Source: Rhodocyclaceae bacterium (GTDB lineage: Bacteria > Pseudomonadota > Gammaproteobacteria > Burkholderiales > Rhodocyclaceae). From it: 64,000 bases of DNA. Location of the stretch: assembly GCA_026415155.1 (NCBI GenBank), contig JAOAHQ010000025.1, positions 58,029 through 122,028 of the forward strand, given 5' to 3'. A program made the position numbers and the translations under genes. Positions 50,976 to 64,000 of this stretch are shown here, in pieces; the first letter of the stretch is position 1, and each line of letters starts with the position of its first letter. The notes below the pieces were generated by a model, which did not search any database, was not told the DNA's origin, and saw only the letters and a program-made list of their open reading frames with translations.

Positions 50976-52750
50976 TGGGCGGCTTCCGCGAACTGCAGAC
51001 GGTAGAGCTTGGCATAGACGCCGCCGTGTGTGAGCAGCTCGGTGTGTGTGCCAGTCTCGACGATGCGTCCCTTGTCGAGCACGACGATGCGGTCGGCTTT
51101 TTCGATCGTCGAGAGGCGATGCGCGATCACGAGCGTGGTGCGGTTTTTCATCAGCTCGTCGAGCGCGGCTTGGACGTGGCGCTCGGACTCGGCATCGAGC
51201 GCCGAGGTGGCCTCATCAAGAATTAGGATCGGCGCGTTCTTGAGGAGTGCCCGGGCGATGGCGATACGCTGGCGCTGGCCGCCGGAGAGCTTGACGCCGC
51301 GCTCGCCGACGAGGGTTTGGTAGCCTTGCGGCATGGCCATGATGAACTCATGGGCATGGGCGGCGCGCGCGGCGGCCTCGATCGCTTCCTGCGGCGTGTC
51401 GGCGAGCGCGCCATAGGCGATGTTGGCCGCCACGGTATCGTTGAAGAGCACGACTTCCTGGCTCACCAGCGCGATGTTGGCACGTAGCGAGGCGAGCGTC
51501 AGCGTCTCGACCGGCTGGCCGTCGATGAGGATGCGCCCCTGTTCGAGCGGATAGAAGCGCGGCAAGAGATTGGCGAGCGTGGTCTTGCCGCTGCCCGAGG
51601 CGCCGACCAAGGCGACGGTCTCGCCCGGCGCGATGGCAAGATCGATGTCGATGAGGGCGGGCCGCCGCGCGCCGGGATAGCGGAAGCTGACGTTTTCATA
51701 GCGGACGGCGCCCTGGGCGCGTTCGATCGTTTTCTTGCCGGTATCGGCTTCGGGCGTCTCGTCGAGCAGCTGGAAGACGCTCTCGGCAGCGGCGAGTCCC
51801 CGCTGGATCGGCGCATTGACGTCGGCGAGCGATTTGATCGGCGCGAGCAGCATCAGCATCGCCGTGATGAAAGAAACGAAGCTGCCGACGGTGGTCTCGG
51901 CGCCGGCCGATTGCAAGAGGGCGACATAGATGACGATGGCGAGCGCGATGGCGGTGAAGATCTGCACGATCGGCACGACGGCCGCCGCTGCGACGGCTTG
52001 GCGCATGTTTTGGCCGCGCAAGAACTGCTGCGCGGCGAAGAAGCGGCGCGCTTCGTAGTCCTGGCCGCCAAAGATCTTGACGATCTTCTGTCCGCCGATG
52101 GCCTCTTCGAGGATGCGCGAGAGCTGGCCCATCGCCTGCTGCGAGCCGCGGCTCGCGCGTCTCAAGCGCCCGCTGAAGGCGCGCACGACGACGGCGACAA
52201 AGGGACCGATGGTAAGCGCTACCAGGGTCAGCTTCCAGTTGAGGTAGAAGAGCCAGGCCAAGAGCCCCACGACGGCGAGCGAATCGCGCACCAGCACGGT
52301 GAGCGCCGAAGTGGCGGCGCCGGTGACATTGGTCACGTCGTGGAGGATCTTCGACATCAGCGCGCCGGTGCTCTGATCATCGTAATAGCGCATCGGCAGG
52401 GCCAGCGCGCGTTCGAACATCGCGACGCGCATGTCCATGACGACGCGGTTGCCAACCCAAGCCATCAGATAGCCGCCGGCGAAGGAGACGATGCCGCGCA
52501 GGAGGAAGATACCGATGATGGCAAGCGGCGCCACCCAGAGGTCATGGCGCGGCCCGCCGGCAAAGCCCTTGTCGAGCAAGGGCTTCATGAGCGCCGGAAA
52601 GAGCGGCTCGGTGGCGGCCATGAGCACCATCGCCAGCACGGCGAGCGCGAAAGCCCGCCAGTAGGGCCGCACGAAAACGAGCAGGCGCGCGTAGATATGG
52701 AGACTGCCCGCGAGGTTTTTTCTGGCGCGGCGAGGAGTGGTTCGGGACAT
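50972..52750 (-). CDS. msbA: lipid A export ABC permease/ATP-binding protein MsbA
   Basis: 6-TM domain plus VALVGASGSGKTTLANLLPRFYPLEQGRILIDGQPV and GVKLSGGQRQRIAIARALLKNAPILILDEATSALD; start at MSRTTPRR. Confidence 0.93.
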   Translation of the reverse strand: MSRTTPRRARKNLAGSLHIYARLLVFVRPYWRAFALAVLAMVLMAATEPLFPALMKPLLDKGFAGGPRHDLWVAPLAIIGIFLLRGIVSFAGGYLMAWVGNRVVMDMRVAMFERALALPMRYYDDQSTGALMSKILHDVTNVTGAATSALTVLVRDSLAVVGLLAWLFYLNWKLTLVALTIGPFVAVVVRAFSGRLRRASRGSQQAMGQLSRILEEAIGGQKIVKIFGGQDYEARRFFAAQQFLRGQNMRQAVAAAAVVPIVQIFTAIALAIVIYVALLQSAGAETTVGSFVSFITAMLMLLAPIKSLADVNAPIQRGLAAAESVFQLLDETPEADTGKKTIERAQGAVRYENVSFRYPGARRPALIDIDLAIAPGETVALVGASGSGKTTLANLLPRFYPLEQGRILIDGQPVETLTLASLRANIALVSQEVVLFNDTVAANIAYGALADTPQEAIEAAARAAHAHEFIMAMPQGYQTLVGERGVKLSGGQRQRIAIARALLKNAPILILDEATSALDAESERHVQAALDELMKNRTTLVIAHRLSTIEKADRIVVLDKGRIVETGTHTELLTHGGVYAKLYRLQFAEAAQ

Positions 52751-52785
52751 GCAAAGAAGGCCGACAGGCCCAAGTAAAGCGCGGA

Positions 52786-53907
52786 TTATAAGCGCCGGCC
52801 AGGAGCCGCCTCGCCGCCAGCCAGAAGCGTCCGGTAGAGCGCCAAGAGCCTTTCCGCCATCGCCGTAGGCGTGAGCGCGGCGACGCTCGCGCAGGCCGCG
52901 TCGCGCATGGCTAGGAGATCGCGCGCGAGGAGCGCATCGAGGGCGGCGGCGAGCGCCGCGGGATCTTTGGCCGCGCAAAGCGCGCCGTTTTCACCCGGCC
53001 GGATCAATTCGGCTGCGCCGCAGGTCGTCGTCGTGACGACCGGCAGGCCGCAGGCCAAGGCTTCGAGCGCGGCATTGGGCAAGGGGTCGTAGAGCGTCGG
53101 CAGGCAAAAAACGTCGGCTGCCCCGTAAAAAGGGCGCACCTCGGCTTGGGCGCCAAAGAAGCGCAAGCGGCGGGCGACGCCAAGGTTTTCCGCGAGCCGC
53201 CGGTAGCGCGCTTCATCCTTGTCGCGGCCGACGATCCAGGCCTCCGCTTCACGCGTCGTCATGCGGGAAAGCGCCTCAATGAGCGTGGCGACCCCCTTGC
53301 GTTCATAGCCCGAGCCGACATAGAGGATCACCGGTGCCGTCTTCCCAGCGCCGACTTTTTGGCGCAGCGCGGCGCGGTGCTCTGCGCGCAGGCCAGGATG
53401 GAAATGCGCCGTATCGACGGCGTTGGGGATGACGTGGAGCTTATCGGTCAGCCCCGGCCAGCGCCGCGCGATGTCCTCCGCCACCATGCGCGAGTTGCAG
53501 ATCACCGCGCGCAAGGCGGGGTGCCGGAACATCGCATCTTCCGCCGCCAGCGTGTAACGATGCCAGGGGGAGAGGCGCCAGGGCTTCTCCGAGCGTTCGA
53601 GCCAGGTCGCATGCACGCCATCGCCGGCGCGGAAGATATGGCAGCCGGGAATGCGCTCGTGGCTTTGCACGAGGTCGTAGCGGCCGGACGCGATGAGCCT
53701 TTGCACGCAGCGCGCAAAGCTCCAATCGCGCCAGGTGCGGCCGAGGTAAAAGGGGTCGCATTTGATGCCTTCAGCCTCGTTCTGCCAGTTGCGCGCGATG
53801 ATGTCGACCGCGACGCCCTGTGCACGCAGCGCATCGAGGGCGAGCGAGACAAAGCGCTCGGCGCCGCCGTAGGGGGTGTAGCGCTGGCGGACGATGGCGA
53901 GCCTCAT
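52786..53907 (-). CDS. glycosyltransferase family 4 protein (WaaG-like)
   Basis: MRLAIVRQRYTPYGGAERFVSLALDAL, LYVGSGYERKGVATLIEAL, LPTLYDPLPNAALEALACGLPVV. Confidence 0.88.
   Translation of the reverse strand: MRLAIVRQRYTPYGGAERFVSLALDALRAQGVAVDIIARNWQNEAEGIKCDPFYLGRTWRDWSFARCVQRLIASGRYDLVQSHERIPGCHIFRAGDGVHATWLERSEKPWRLSPWHRYTLAAEDAMFRHPALRAVICNSRMVAEDIARRWPGLTDKLHVIPNAVDTAHFHPGLRAEHRAALRQKVGAGKTAPVILYVGSGYERKGVATLIEALSRMTTREAEAWIVGRDKDEARYRRLAENLGVARRLRFFGAQAEVRPFYGAADVFCLPTLYDPLPNAALEALACGLPVVTTTTCGAAELIRPGENGALCAAKDPAALAAALDALLARDLLAMRDAACASVAALTPTAMAERLLALYRTLLAGGEAAPGRRL
53336..53358 (+). repeat. 23-bp dispersed motif copy
   Basis: GCCGTCTTCCCAGCGCCGACTTT; antisense in the GT4 gene, giving QKVGAGKTA. 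Confidence 0.92.
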
Positions 53908-54992
53908 GCCGCTTCAGCCAGCAAAGACTCACAGGCTATCCAGACCGCCTCGACCGGCAGTTCGGTGAGGCAAGCACTTACCTTGCTGCCCTCGCAGCCG
54001 TCTTTTCCGCAGGGCCGGCAGGGGTGCCTGTCCGATGCGACGACGCGATGGGCGACCTGCCAGGGGTGCCATTCCTTGTTCCCCGAGGGGCCGAAGATCG
54101 CCACCGTCGGCGTGCCCTGTGCTGCCGCGATGTGCATCGGTGCCGAATCGACGCCGACGAAAAGGCGCGCGCGGGCGGTGAGCGCGGCGAGCTCTTTCAG
54201 CGTGAGCTGGCCGGCAAGATCGAAAGTCGGCGCTCGCGAGACGGCACGCCGGGCGAGGATCTCGGCCACCAGCGCCTTTTCCTTCGCTTCCGGCGCGGCG
54301 GTGACGACGAGCGGCCAACCCTGGGCGGAAAGCCGGTCCATGAGGGCGGCGAAGTGCTCCGCCGGCCAGCATTTGAACAGCCAGCGCGAGGCGGGATGCA
54401 GATGAATGAAACTGCCGGCAACGAGGCCATGCTGGGCGAGCAGCGCGTCGATGCGCGCCTCGGCCTCGGGCCCAGGGACGAGCGTCACGCGCTTGTCCTC
54501 TTCGGCCGGTTCGAGCCCCAGCGCGCGCAGCGCATCGAGGTTCGACTCGACGGTGTGGCGCTCGGGATGCGATTGCGCGGGATAGAAATGCGTGAAGCTC
54601 TTTGCCCAGAAGCGACCCGTGTAACGCGGCGCGACCGACCAGCGCGGGCGCAGCAGACGCGTCAGCCATGCACCCCGGCGATGCACCGAGAGGTGGATGA
54701 CCAGATCGTGGCGTCTTGCGCGCAGAGCGGACAGGAGCCGCGCTTCGGCGGTAAGTTGCGCGAGCGGCCCTTGGTGTTTCCAATGGCGGTCGATGGTGAA
54801 AAGCTGCGCGAGCGCCGGATGGCCGGAGAGCATCGGCGCGGTGTCGGCATAGACGAGCGCATCGATTTCGCACTGCGGCGCGGCGGTCTTGAGCGCCGTG
54901 AGCACGGGGGAGGCGAGCAGCACGTCGCCATGGTGGCGCAGCTTGATGACGAGCGCCCGGCGCAAGGCAGCCGGCTCGAAAGGGGTGGGCAT
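53904..54992 (-). CDS. lipopolysaccharide heptosyltransferase III-like (GT9)
   Basis: ALVIKLRHHGDVLLASPVLTALKTAAP, IHLHPASRWLFKCWPAEHFAALMD, FVGVDSAPMHIAAAQGTPTVAIFGPSG. Confidence 0.88.
   Translation of the reverse strand: MPTPFEPAALRRALVIKLRHHGDVLLASPVLTALKTAAPQCEIDALVYADTAPMLSGHPALAQLFTIDRHWKHQGPLAQLTAEARLLSALRARRHDLVIHLSVHRRGAWLTRLLRPRWSVAPRYTGRFWAKSFTHFYPAQSHPERHTVESNLDALRALGLEPAEEDKRVTLVPGPEAEARIDALLAQHGLVAGSFIHLHPASRWLFKCWPAEHFAALMDRLSAQGWPLVVTAAPEAKEKALVAEILARRAVSRAPTFDLAGQLTLKELAALTARARLFVGVDSAPMHIAAAQGTPTVAIFGPSGNKEWHPWQVAHRVVASDRHPCRPCGKDGCEGSKVSACLTELPVEAVWIACESLLAEAA
54223..54245 (-). repeat. 23-bp dispersed motif copy
   Basis: GCCGTCTCGCGAGCGCCGACTTT; sense in the GT9 gene, giving AVSRAPTF. 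Confidence 0.9.
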
Positions 54993-55017
54993 GCGCGCAT
55001 TCTATAGAATGCCCGCC

Positions 55018-55785
55018 ATGCGCCTGCTTTCCGCCGTCCTCATCACCTGCGATGCCGCAACGCAGCTAGCCGCCTGTCTCGATTCGCTTGCCTTTTGCGA
55101 CGAGATCCTCGTCGTCGATTCGGGCAGCGCCGATGGAACGGTGGAGCTTGCCCGGCGCTACGGCGCCCGCGTGATCGAAACCCACTGGCGCGGCTTTGGG
55201 CCGCAGAAGCAGTTCGCGGTGGAGCAAGCGATGCACGACTGGGTGCTCTGCATCGATGCCGACGAGCGCGTCACACCGGAACTCGCGGCCGCGATCCGCG
55301 CCGTCCTGTCAGCGCCGACTTTCACAGCCTTTCGCTTCGCCCGCCGCAACCGCTTCATGGGGCGTTACTTACGCCATGGCGAAGGCTATCCGGACTGGAG
55401 CCTGCGCCTCTTCGACCGGCGTCAAGCGCGCTGGTCGAGTGATGCCGTGCATGAGCGCGTGATCGCGGAAGGGCCCGTCGGCACGCTTGCCGGCGACCTC
55501 TTGCACGATTCGGCCGAATCGCTCGAGAAGTATCTCGAAAAACAGAACCGCTACTCGACGCTGACGGCTGAAGCGGCGCTGGCGCGCGGCGAGCAGGGTT
55601 CTGTGGCAAGGCTCCTGCTCTCGCCGCTGGCGCGCTTCGTCAAGTTTTACTTCCTGCGTTTGGGTTTTCTCGATGGCGTGCCGGGCCTCGTGCATATCCT
55701 GATCGGCTGTTACGCAAGCTTTGCCAAGCATGCGAAAATGCTCGCCGCACGTTTTTCCTCGCTTCCCTCCTCCCCCGCACCATGA
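55018..55785 (+). CDS. glycosyltransferase family 2 protein
   Basis: [48 protein letters not shown]...[13 protein letters not shown]. Confidence 0.9.
   Translation: MRLLSAVLITCDAATQLAACLDSLAFCDEILVVDSGSADGTVELARRYGARVIETHWRGFGPQKQFAVEQAMHDWVLCIDADERVTPELAAAIRAVLSAPTFTAFRFARRNRFMGRYLRHGEGYPDWSLRLFDRRQARWSSDAVHERVIAEGPVGTLAGDLLHDSAESLEKYLEKQNRYSTLTAEAALARGEQGSVARLLLSPLARFVKFYFLRLGFLDGVPGLVHILIGCYASFAKHAKMLAARFSSLPSSPAP
55300..55322 (+). repeat. 23-bp dispersed motif copy
   Basis: GCCGTCCTGTCAGCGCCGACTTT; sense in the GT2 gene, giving AVLSAPTF. Confidence 0.9.
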
Positions 55786-56948
55786 AGATCGCCATTGCCG
55801 GCTTAGGCTACGTCGGCCTGTCCAATGCCATCTTGCTCGCCCAGCACAACGAGGTCGTCGCCCTCGACATCGTGCCGGAAAAGGTGGCGATGCTCAATCG
55901 CAAAGAATCCCCGATCGAGGATGCCGAGATCGAAGACTTCCTCGAGCACAAGACCTTGAACTTTCGCGCCACCCTCGATGCGCGCGAGGCCTATGCGGGC
56001 GCCGACTTCGTCATCATCGCCACGCCAACCGATTACGACCCCGAGACCAATTATTTCGATACCTCCTCGGTCGAGGCGGTGATCCGCGCGGTGATGGCCA
56101 TCAATCCACAGGCGGTGATGGTCATCAAATCCACCGTGCCGGTGGGTTACACCATGAGGACACGCGCCGCGCTGGGCACCGAGAATCTGATCTTCTCGCC
56201 GGAATTCTTGCGCGAGGGCAAGGCGCTTTACGACAACCTCTACCCTTCGCGCATCGTCGTCGGCGAAGTCTCGCCGCGCGCCGAAACCTTCGCCCGGCTC
56301 CTTAAGCAAGGAGCGCTCAAACAAGACATCCCGACGCTCTTCACCGGCCCCACCGAGGCCGAGGCGATCAAGCTCTTCGCCAACACCTATCTCGCGATGC
56401 GGGTGGCCTACTTCAACGAGCTCGATACCTACGCCGCCACGCACGGGCTCGACACGCGCCAGATCATCGAAGGCGTCTGCCTCGATCCGAGGATCGGCCA
56501 GCATTACAACAACCCGAGCTTCGGCTACGGCGGCTATTGCCTGCCCAAGGACACCAAGCAGCTCCTTGCCAACTATCGCGACGTGCCGCAGAACCTGATC
56601 CGCGCCATCGTCGAGGCGAACGCGACGCGCAAGGACTTCATCGCCGACGAGATCATCCGTAAAAAGCCCAATGTCGTCGGCATCTACCGTCTCATCATGA
56701 AGGCCGGCTCCGACAACTTCCGCGCCTCTTCCATCCAGGGCATCATGAAGCGCATCAAGGCCAAGGGCATTCCCGTCATCGTCTATGAGCCGGTGCTCAA
56801 GGAGGAAGAATTCTTCCACTCGCGCGTCGTCCGCGATCTCGCCGAATTCAAGCGGCTTGCCGATGTGATCGTCGCCAACCGCATGACGGACGATCTGCGC
56901 GACGTCGCGGAGAAGGTCTATTCCCGCGATCTTTTCGGGAGCGATTGA
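55782..56948 (+). CDS. UDP-glucose 6-dehydrogenase-type nucleotide sugar dehydrogenase
   Basis: [55 protein letters not shown]. Confidence 0.92.
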   Translation: MKIAIAGLGYVGLSNAILLAQHNEVVALDIVPEKVAMLNRKESPIEDAEIEDFLEHKTLNFRATLDAREAYAGADFVIIATPTDYDPETNYFDTSSVEAVIRAVMAINPQAVMVIKSTVPVGYTMRTRAALGTENLIFSPEFLREGKALYDNLYPSRIVVGEVSPRAETFARLLKQGALKQDIPTLFTGPTEAEAIKLFANTYLAMRVAYFNELDTYAATHGLDTRQIIEGVCLDPRIGQHYNNPSFGYGGYCLPKDTKQLLANYRDVPQNLIRAIVEANATRKDFIADEIIRKKPNVVGIYRLIMKAGSDNFRASSIQGIMKRIKAKGIPVIVYEPVLKEEEFFHSRVVRDLAEFKRLADVIVANRMTDDLRDVAEKVYSRDLFGSD

Positions 56949-58240
56949 TGAAGCAACTGAACCCCACCATCGCCGTCGTCGGCTTAGGCTACGTCGGCCT
57001 GCCGCTTGCCGTCGAATTCGGCAAGCGGTTCAAGACCATCGGCTATGACCTCTCGGAAGCCAAGGTCGCGGCCTACCGCGAATGCCGGGATCCCACCGGC
57101 GAAGTTTCCAGCGAAGACCTCAAGGCCGCCGCGGGGCTCGAATGCACGACCGACCCCACCCGTCTGGCGAGCGCCGACTTCATCGTCGTCGCCGTGCCCA
57201 CGCCCGTCGATGCGGCGCATCAGCCTGATTTCGGCCCGCTCGTCTCGGCTTCCGAAACCGTTGGCCGGCACATGAAGCGAGGCGCGATCGTCATCTATGA
57301 ATCGACGGTCTATCCCGGCGCGACCGAAGAAATCTGCATCCCGGTGCTGGAGCGGCATTCCGGCCTCAAATGGAAGAAGGACTTTTTCGTCGGCTACAGC
57401 CCCGAGCGCATCAATCCCGGCGATAAGGAGCACACGCTCGCCAAGATCGTCAAGGTCGTCTCGGGCGATACGGCGGAAACGCTCGACAAGGTCGCGGCGC
57501 TCTATGAGTCGGTCGTAACGGCGGGGGTGCATCGCGCTTCGAGCATCGCGGTGGCCGAAGCCGCCAAGGTCATCGAGAATACCCAGCGCGACTTGAACAT
57601 CGCGCTCATGAACGAACTCGCGATCATCTTCGACAAGCTCGGCCTCGATACCAGCGAAGTGCTCGCCGCCGCCGGCACGAAGTGGAACTTCCTCAAGTTC
57701 AAGCCGGGCTTGGTCGGCGGCCATTGCATCGGCGTCGATCCTTACTACCTCACCCACAAGGCCGAGATGCTCGGTTACCACCCGCAGGTGATCCTCGCCG
57801 GCCGCCGCATCAACGACGGCATGGGCGCCTTCGTCGCGCAAAAGACCGTCAAGCTCATGATCCAGGCCGGCCTCGACATCCGCGGCGCCCAAGTCAATGT
57901 GCTGGGTCTCACCTTCAAGGAAAACTGCCCGGATCTCAGAAACTCCAAGGTGCCGGACATCGTGCGCGAACTCGCCAGCTACGGCATCGAGGTCTTCATC
58001 CACGATCCGCTCGCCGATGCCGCTGAAGCCCGGCACGAATACGGCCTCACCCTTTCGAGCTGGGAGGCGCTGCCCCAGGCGGATGCGCTCGTGCTCGCCG
58101 TCGCCCACCAGGACTATGCCGGCATCGCCGCGGAAGCGATCACCGATAAGCTCAAGGCCGGCGGCGTGATCGTCGATGTCAAGGCGCTCTGGGATGCGGC
58201 GGCCTTGCGAAGCCGCGGCTATCGGCTCTGGCGGCTGTAA
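56945..58240 (+). CDS. TviB/WbpO-type nucleotide sugar dehydrogenase
   Basis: [57 protein letters not shown]. Confidence 0.92.
   Translation: MMKQLNPTIAVVGLGYVGLPLAVEFGKRFKTIGYDLSEAKVAAYRECRDPTGEVSSEDLKAAAGLECTTDPTRLASADFIVVAVPTPVDAAHQPDFGPLVSASETVGRHMKRGAIVIYESTVYPGATEEICIPVLERHSGLKWKKDFFVGYSPERINPGDKEHTLAKIVKVVSGDTAETLDKVAALYESVVTAGVHRASSIAVAEAAKVIENTQRDLNIALMNELAIIFDKLGLDTSEVLAAAGTKWNFLKFKPGLVGGHCIGVDPYYLTHKAEMLGYHPQVILAGRRINDGMGAFVAQKTVKLMIQAGLDIRGAQVNVLGLTFKENCPDLRNSKVPDIVRELASYGIEVFIHDPLADAAEARHEYGLTLSSWEALPQADALVLAVAHQDYAGIAAEAITDKLKAGGVIVDVKALWDAAALRSRGYRLWRL
57159..57181 (+). repeat. 23-bp dispersed motif copy
   Basis: CCCGTCTGGCGAGCGCCGACTTC; sense in the TviB-like dehydrogenase, giving RLASADF. 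Confidence 0.85.
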
Positions 58241-59448
58241 GGCGCGATGAGCCGCTCGGCGAGCGTGCGGTAAAGCGGCGGGCAGACGCCGCGCGAAAAG
58301 GCCGAGGCGAGCAGCGCGACGAGCATCAGGTCGATGACGAGGCCGTAGCCGCTCACCATCTCCATGACGATGATGAAGGCGGTGATCGGCGCTTGGGTCA
58401 CGGCGGCGAGAAAACCCGCCGTGCAGAGCACGAGCAGCGTGCCGGCGCTGATCTCGTCGGCCAAGAGCGGCGCGAGGTTGCTGCCGAGCCCCGCGCCGAT
58501 CGCCAGGGAAGGCGCGAAGATGCCGCCGGGCACGCCCGAGGCGTAAGAAATCAAGGTCGCGAAGAGCTTGGCGAGCGCGAAGTGGGCCGGCAGCTCGGCA
58601 TCGTGCTCGAACAAATCGCGCGTCTCGACGTAACCGGTGCCAAAGCTTGTGTAGTCGGAGAGTAGCCCGATCAGCGCGACGAGCAGCCCGCAGAGCGCGG
58701 CATAGATGATTGGCCGGCGGGCGCGGAAGGAGGAGAAGAACGGCCCGTTGGGCGCCGTCGCGAGCAGCATGAGCCGTGCGAAGAGGCCGCCTGCCAATCC
58801 GCAGACGAGGGCGATCGGCAGCACCCAGAGAAGTTGCAGCTGGCTTTTGAGCCCCGTGTAGCTCACCCAGCCGAAATAGGTCGTATTGCCGAGAAGCCCC
58901 TGCGAGACGAGGCCGGCGAGGATGATCGCGACGATCAGAAGGCCGCTCATGCGCGCTTCGAGGCCGCGGTTGAGCTCCTCGATCGCAAAGACGATGCCGG
59001 CCAGGGGCGTGTTGAAGGCGGCGGCGATGCCGGCAGCGCCGCCGGCTGCGATCAGATGGCGGCGCTGGATCGCAAGACGCCGCGCCAGATGCGGATGCAG
59101 GCTGTTCATGACGGCCGCGCCCACCTGCACCGTCGGTCCTTCGCGGCCGCAGGAAAAGCCGGCGAAGAGGGCCGCTGCGCCAAGCACGATCTTGCCGAGC
59201 GCGATTTTCAGAGTCAGGAGCGGCCGCCAGCCGGCGGGCGGCTGGCGATCGACGCGAATCTCGGCGATCGCTTGCGGGATGCCGCTGCCTTCGGCGCCGG
59301 CACACCAGCGGCGCGTGGCCCAGACGACTGCCGCGCCGCCCGCTGGACAGATGAAGAGCGGCCACCACCAGGCGCGCGCCGAGAGGTCGCGAAAGGCCTG
59401 CACGGCGAGTTCCGCGAGTTCGGCAAAGAGCACGGCCAAGAGCCCCAC
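58219..59448 (-). CDS. ClC-type chloride channel/antiporter
   Basis: GSGIPQ, GREGPTVQVGAAV, GxFAPSLAIGAGLG ClC motifs; the true start is probably further upstream at a non-ATG codon. Confidence 0.9.
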   Translation of the reverse strand: MGLLAVLFAELAELAVQAFRDLSARAWWWPLFICPAGGAAVVWATRRWCAGAEGSGIPQAIAEIRVDRQPPAGWRPLLTLKIALGKIVLGAAALFAGFSCGREGPTVQVGAAVMNSLHPHLARRLAIQRRHLIAAGGAAGIAAAFNTPLAGIVFAIEELNRGLEARMSGLLIVAIILAGLVSQGLLGNTTYFGWVSYTGLKSQLQLLWVLPIALVCGLAGGLFARLMLLATAPNGPFFSSFRARRPIIYAALCGLLVALIGLLSDYTSFGTGYVETRDLFEHDAELPAHFALAKLFATLISYASGVPGGIFAPSLAIGAGLGSNLAPLLADEISAGTLLVLCTAGFLAAVTQAPITAFIIVMEMVSGYGLVIDLMLVALLASAFSRGVCPPLYRTLAERLIAPYSRQSR

Positions 59449-59542
59449 GCCGATCGCGCCGGCCCAGATCAGGAGGCGCCCTTGCCAGAAAGCGAGCCGC
59501 GCGGCGCGCCGGCGCCGGGCGCGCGCCGCTTTTAGCGCCGCA

Positions 59543-62818
<3,276 letters not shown>

Positions 62819-62822
62819 GCCT

Positions 62823-63716
62823 TCATGCCGTACGGCGGAACATCTGCAAGAAGCGGCTCTTCTCGCCGAGGAAGAGATGCGCTAGCTCATCAAGGGTGGC
62901 GTGGTTGAGCTCCTCGGCCTGAAGGCGGAATTCCATCATGCCAAAGCGGTCGATGTTGCGCGTGCGCAGCACGAAATCGCCGCGCTCGTAGTCGGCCTTG
63001 ATGAGAAAACCAGCCTTGATCTCGCAGGGGAAGATGAAGCGCGCCGCTTCGGGCTGATGGCGCGCATTGAGCTTTTCCTCGACCTTGAAGACGATGTTGT
63101 AATCGTGCAAGGTCTTTCTGAAGGGCTCAATGCCGAGCGCGTCGCGCTCGATGACGATATTCTTGGGGGCGGCGAGGCGGAAACGCGCCGACATGCTCTC
63201 GTAGCGGCGATCTTCGGTGGCCGAAGGCACCATGCGAAAGTCCGCCGCGCCTTCCACCCAGCTCAGGCCCGAGAAGACGATGTTGCCGGGAAAGATGAAT
63301 TCCTTGGGGATCGCCGGCTTGAGGATGTTGAGCTGCTTGATGAGGTCGTCGATGTAATGAAAGGCTGCGCCCAGCGTGGCCGAAAGAATCTGCGCCTTGA
63401 GTTCCATTTGCGCGCCGCGCTGGCTCTCGTCCTGCTGGAGGGCCTGCGCCTGAGCCTTGAGCCGCGCAAGCAGGCTATTGGCCTCAACCTGACCGAGGCT
63501 CGAGGGCGCCTCCAGTGTGGGTGTAGCGCCCACGCTCGGCGCTGGCGGGACGGCCTCTCGCCTTTCGGCCGCCGGCTGGGAAAGATCGGGAAAGGCGAGC
63601 GTCTCGCGGTGTAGCTCCGGTTTCGCCGGCTCGGCGCCCACGACGGGGCCGTGCCGCGAAAACTCCTCGATATCGGCCAGAAGCTGCGCCGTCTTGTCTT
63701 TTGCTCCTCCGCTCAC
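62823..63716 (-). CDS. conserved hypothetical protein
   Basis: 297-aa ORF convergent with the preceding methyltransferase; no family confidently recognised. Confidence 0.7.
   Translation of the reverse strand: MSGGAKDKTAQLLADIEEFSRHGPVVGAEPAKPELHRETLAFPDLSQPAAERREAVPPAPSVGATPTLEAPSSLGQVEANSLLARLKAQAQALQQDESQRGAQMELKAQILSATLGAAFHYIDDLIKQLNILKPAIPKEFIFPGNIVFSGLSWVEGAADFRMVPSATEDRRYESMSARFRLAAPKNIVIERDALGIEPFRKTLHDYNIVFKVEEKLNARHQPEAARFIFPCEIKAGFLIKADYERGDFVLRTRNIDRFGMMEFRLQAEELNHATLDELAHLFLGEKSRFLQMFRRTA
63532..63554 (-). repeat. 23-bp dispersed motif copy
   Basis: GCCGTCCCGCCAGCGCCGAGCGT; sense in the hypothetical gene 62823-63716, giving AVPPAPSV. Confidence 0.8.
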
Positions 63717-64000
63717 CTCTTTCCCCCTGCCGGATACAGCAGGGAAATTCTAACAGTGCGGCGGTTCGCTGGAAGACGCTATTCTTCGACGCCCTCTCCC
63801 ACGCCTTCTACTGCTGCGTTCAACCCAGATTGTCCATTGGAACGCGAGCGGCGCTCGACGGCGAGGGCGAGGAGATGCGCGCTCGGGCGACGAGTCCATA
63901 GCGTGGCCTCTGGACGAGGAGCACGGGCGCGCAGATACCGCCCGCAGCCCGAGCGCCGCCGCGTAGGGCACGGCGAGGCCGGAAAATCTCTTCATGGATC

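Noticed and set aside
51580-51612. Motif-like GTCTTGCCGCTGCCCGAGGCGCCGAC in msbA
   Set aside because: This is the reverse complement of the Walker A sequence VGASGSGKTTL; the similarity is due to the conserved P-loop.
56984-59368. 794-aa minus-strand ORF spanning the TviB-like gene and ClC
   Set aside because: Arg/His-rich shadow frame of two well-supported genes.
63750-63995. 81-aa minus-strand ORF at the right edge
   Set aside because: Arg/Ser-rich with no recognisable domain, and it may be part of a gene truncated by the window end; not supportable.

Overview
This GC-rich window comes from a proteobacterial chromosome, most likely betaproteobacterial judging by gene content (inference). 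It carries about 57 protein-coding genes and no recognisable rRNA, tRNA, CRISPR array, IS element or prophage. The left and middle parts are mostly housekeeping or metabolic genes: ilvA, a DUF3683-type FAD/Fe-S oxidoreductase, an orphan NosD-like protein, an asparagine-synthase-type amidotransferase, miaB, PAS/GGDEF/EAL and HD-GYP signalling proteins, an OxyR-like regulator next to Dps, phaC, an HMG-CoA-lyase-like gene, ubiC, rapZ, ubiX, an RND efflux pair, pcm and a TolC-family gene. From about 38 to 58 kb lies a large LPS/surface-polysaccharide cluster (waaA, waaC, several GT9/GT4/GT2 genes, waaL-like, FkbM methyltransferase, polysaccharide deacetylase, msbA, two nucleotide-sugar dehydrogenases). 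It contains an AT-richer stretch at about 42.5-45.6 kb that looks horizontally acquired. The right end carries a ClC channel, thiC and a MidA-like methyltransferase. The most unusual signal is a dispersed 23-bp motif, consensus (T)GCCGTCYNSCSAGCGCCGACTTT. I found 17 good copies by eye, about equally on both strands. Some lie between genes, but most lie inside conserved genes, where they are read in only three of the six possible frames as AVxPAPTF, RLASADF or KVGAGKTA. The motif is missing from the AT-rich island. A DNA-uptake-sequence-like role or another genome-wide recognition motif is the leading hypothesis. It needs a genome-wide count and ortholog alignment to test.
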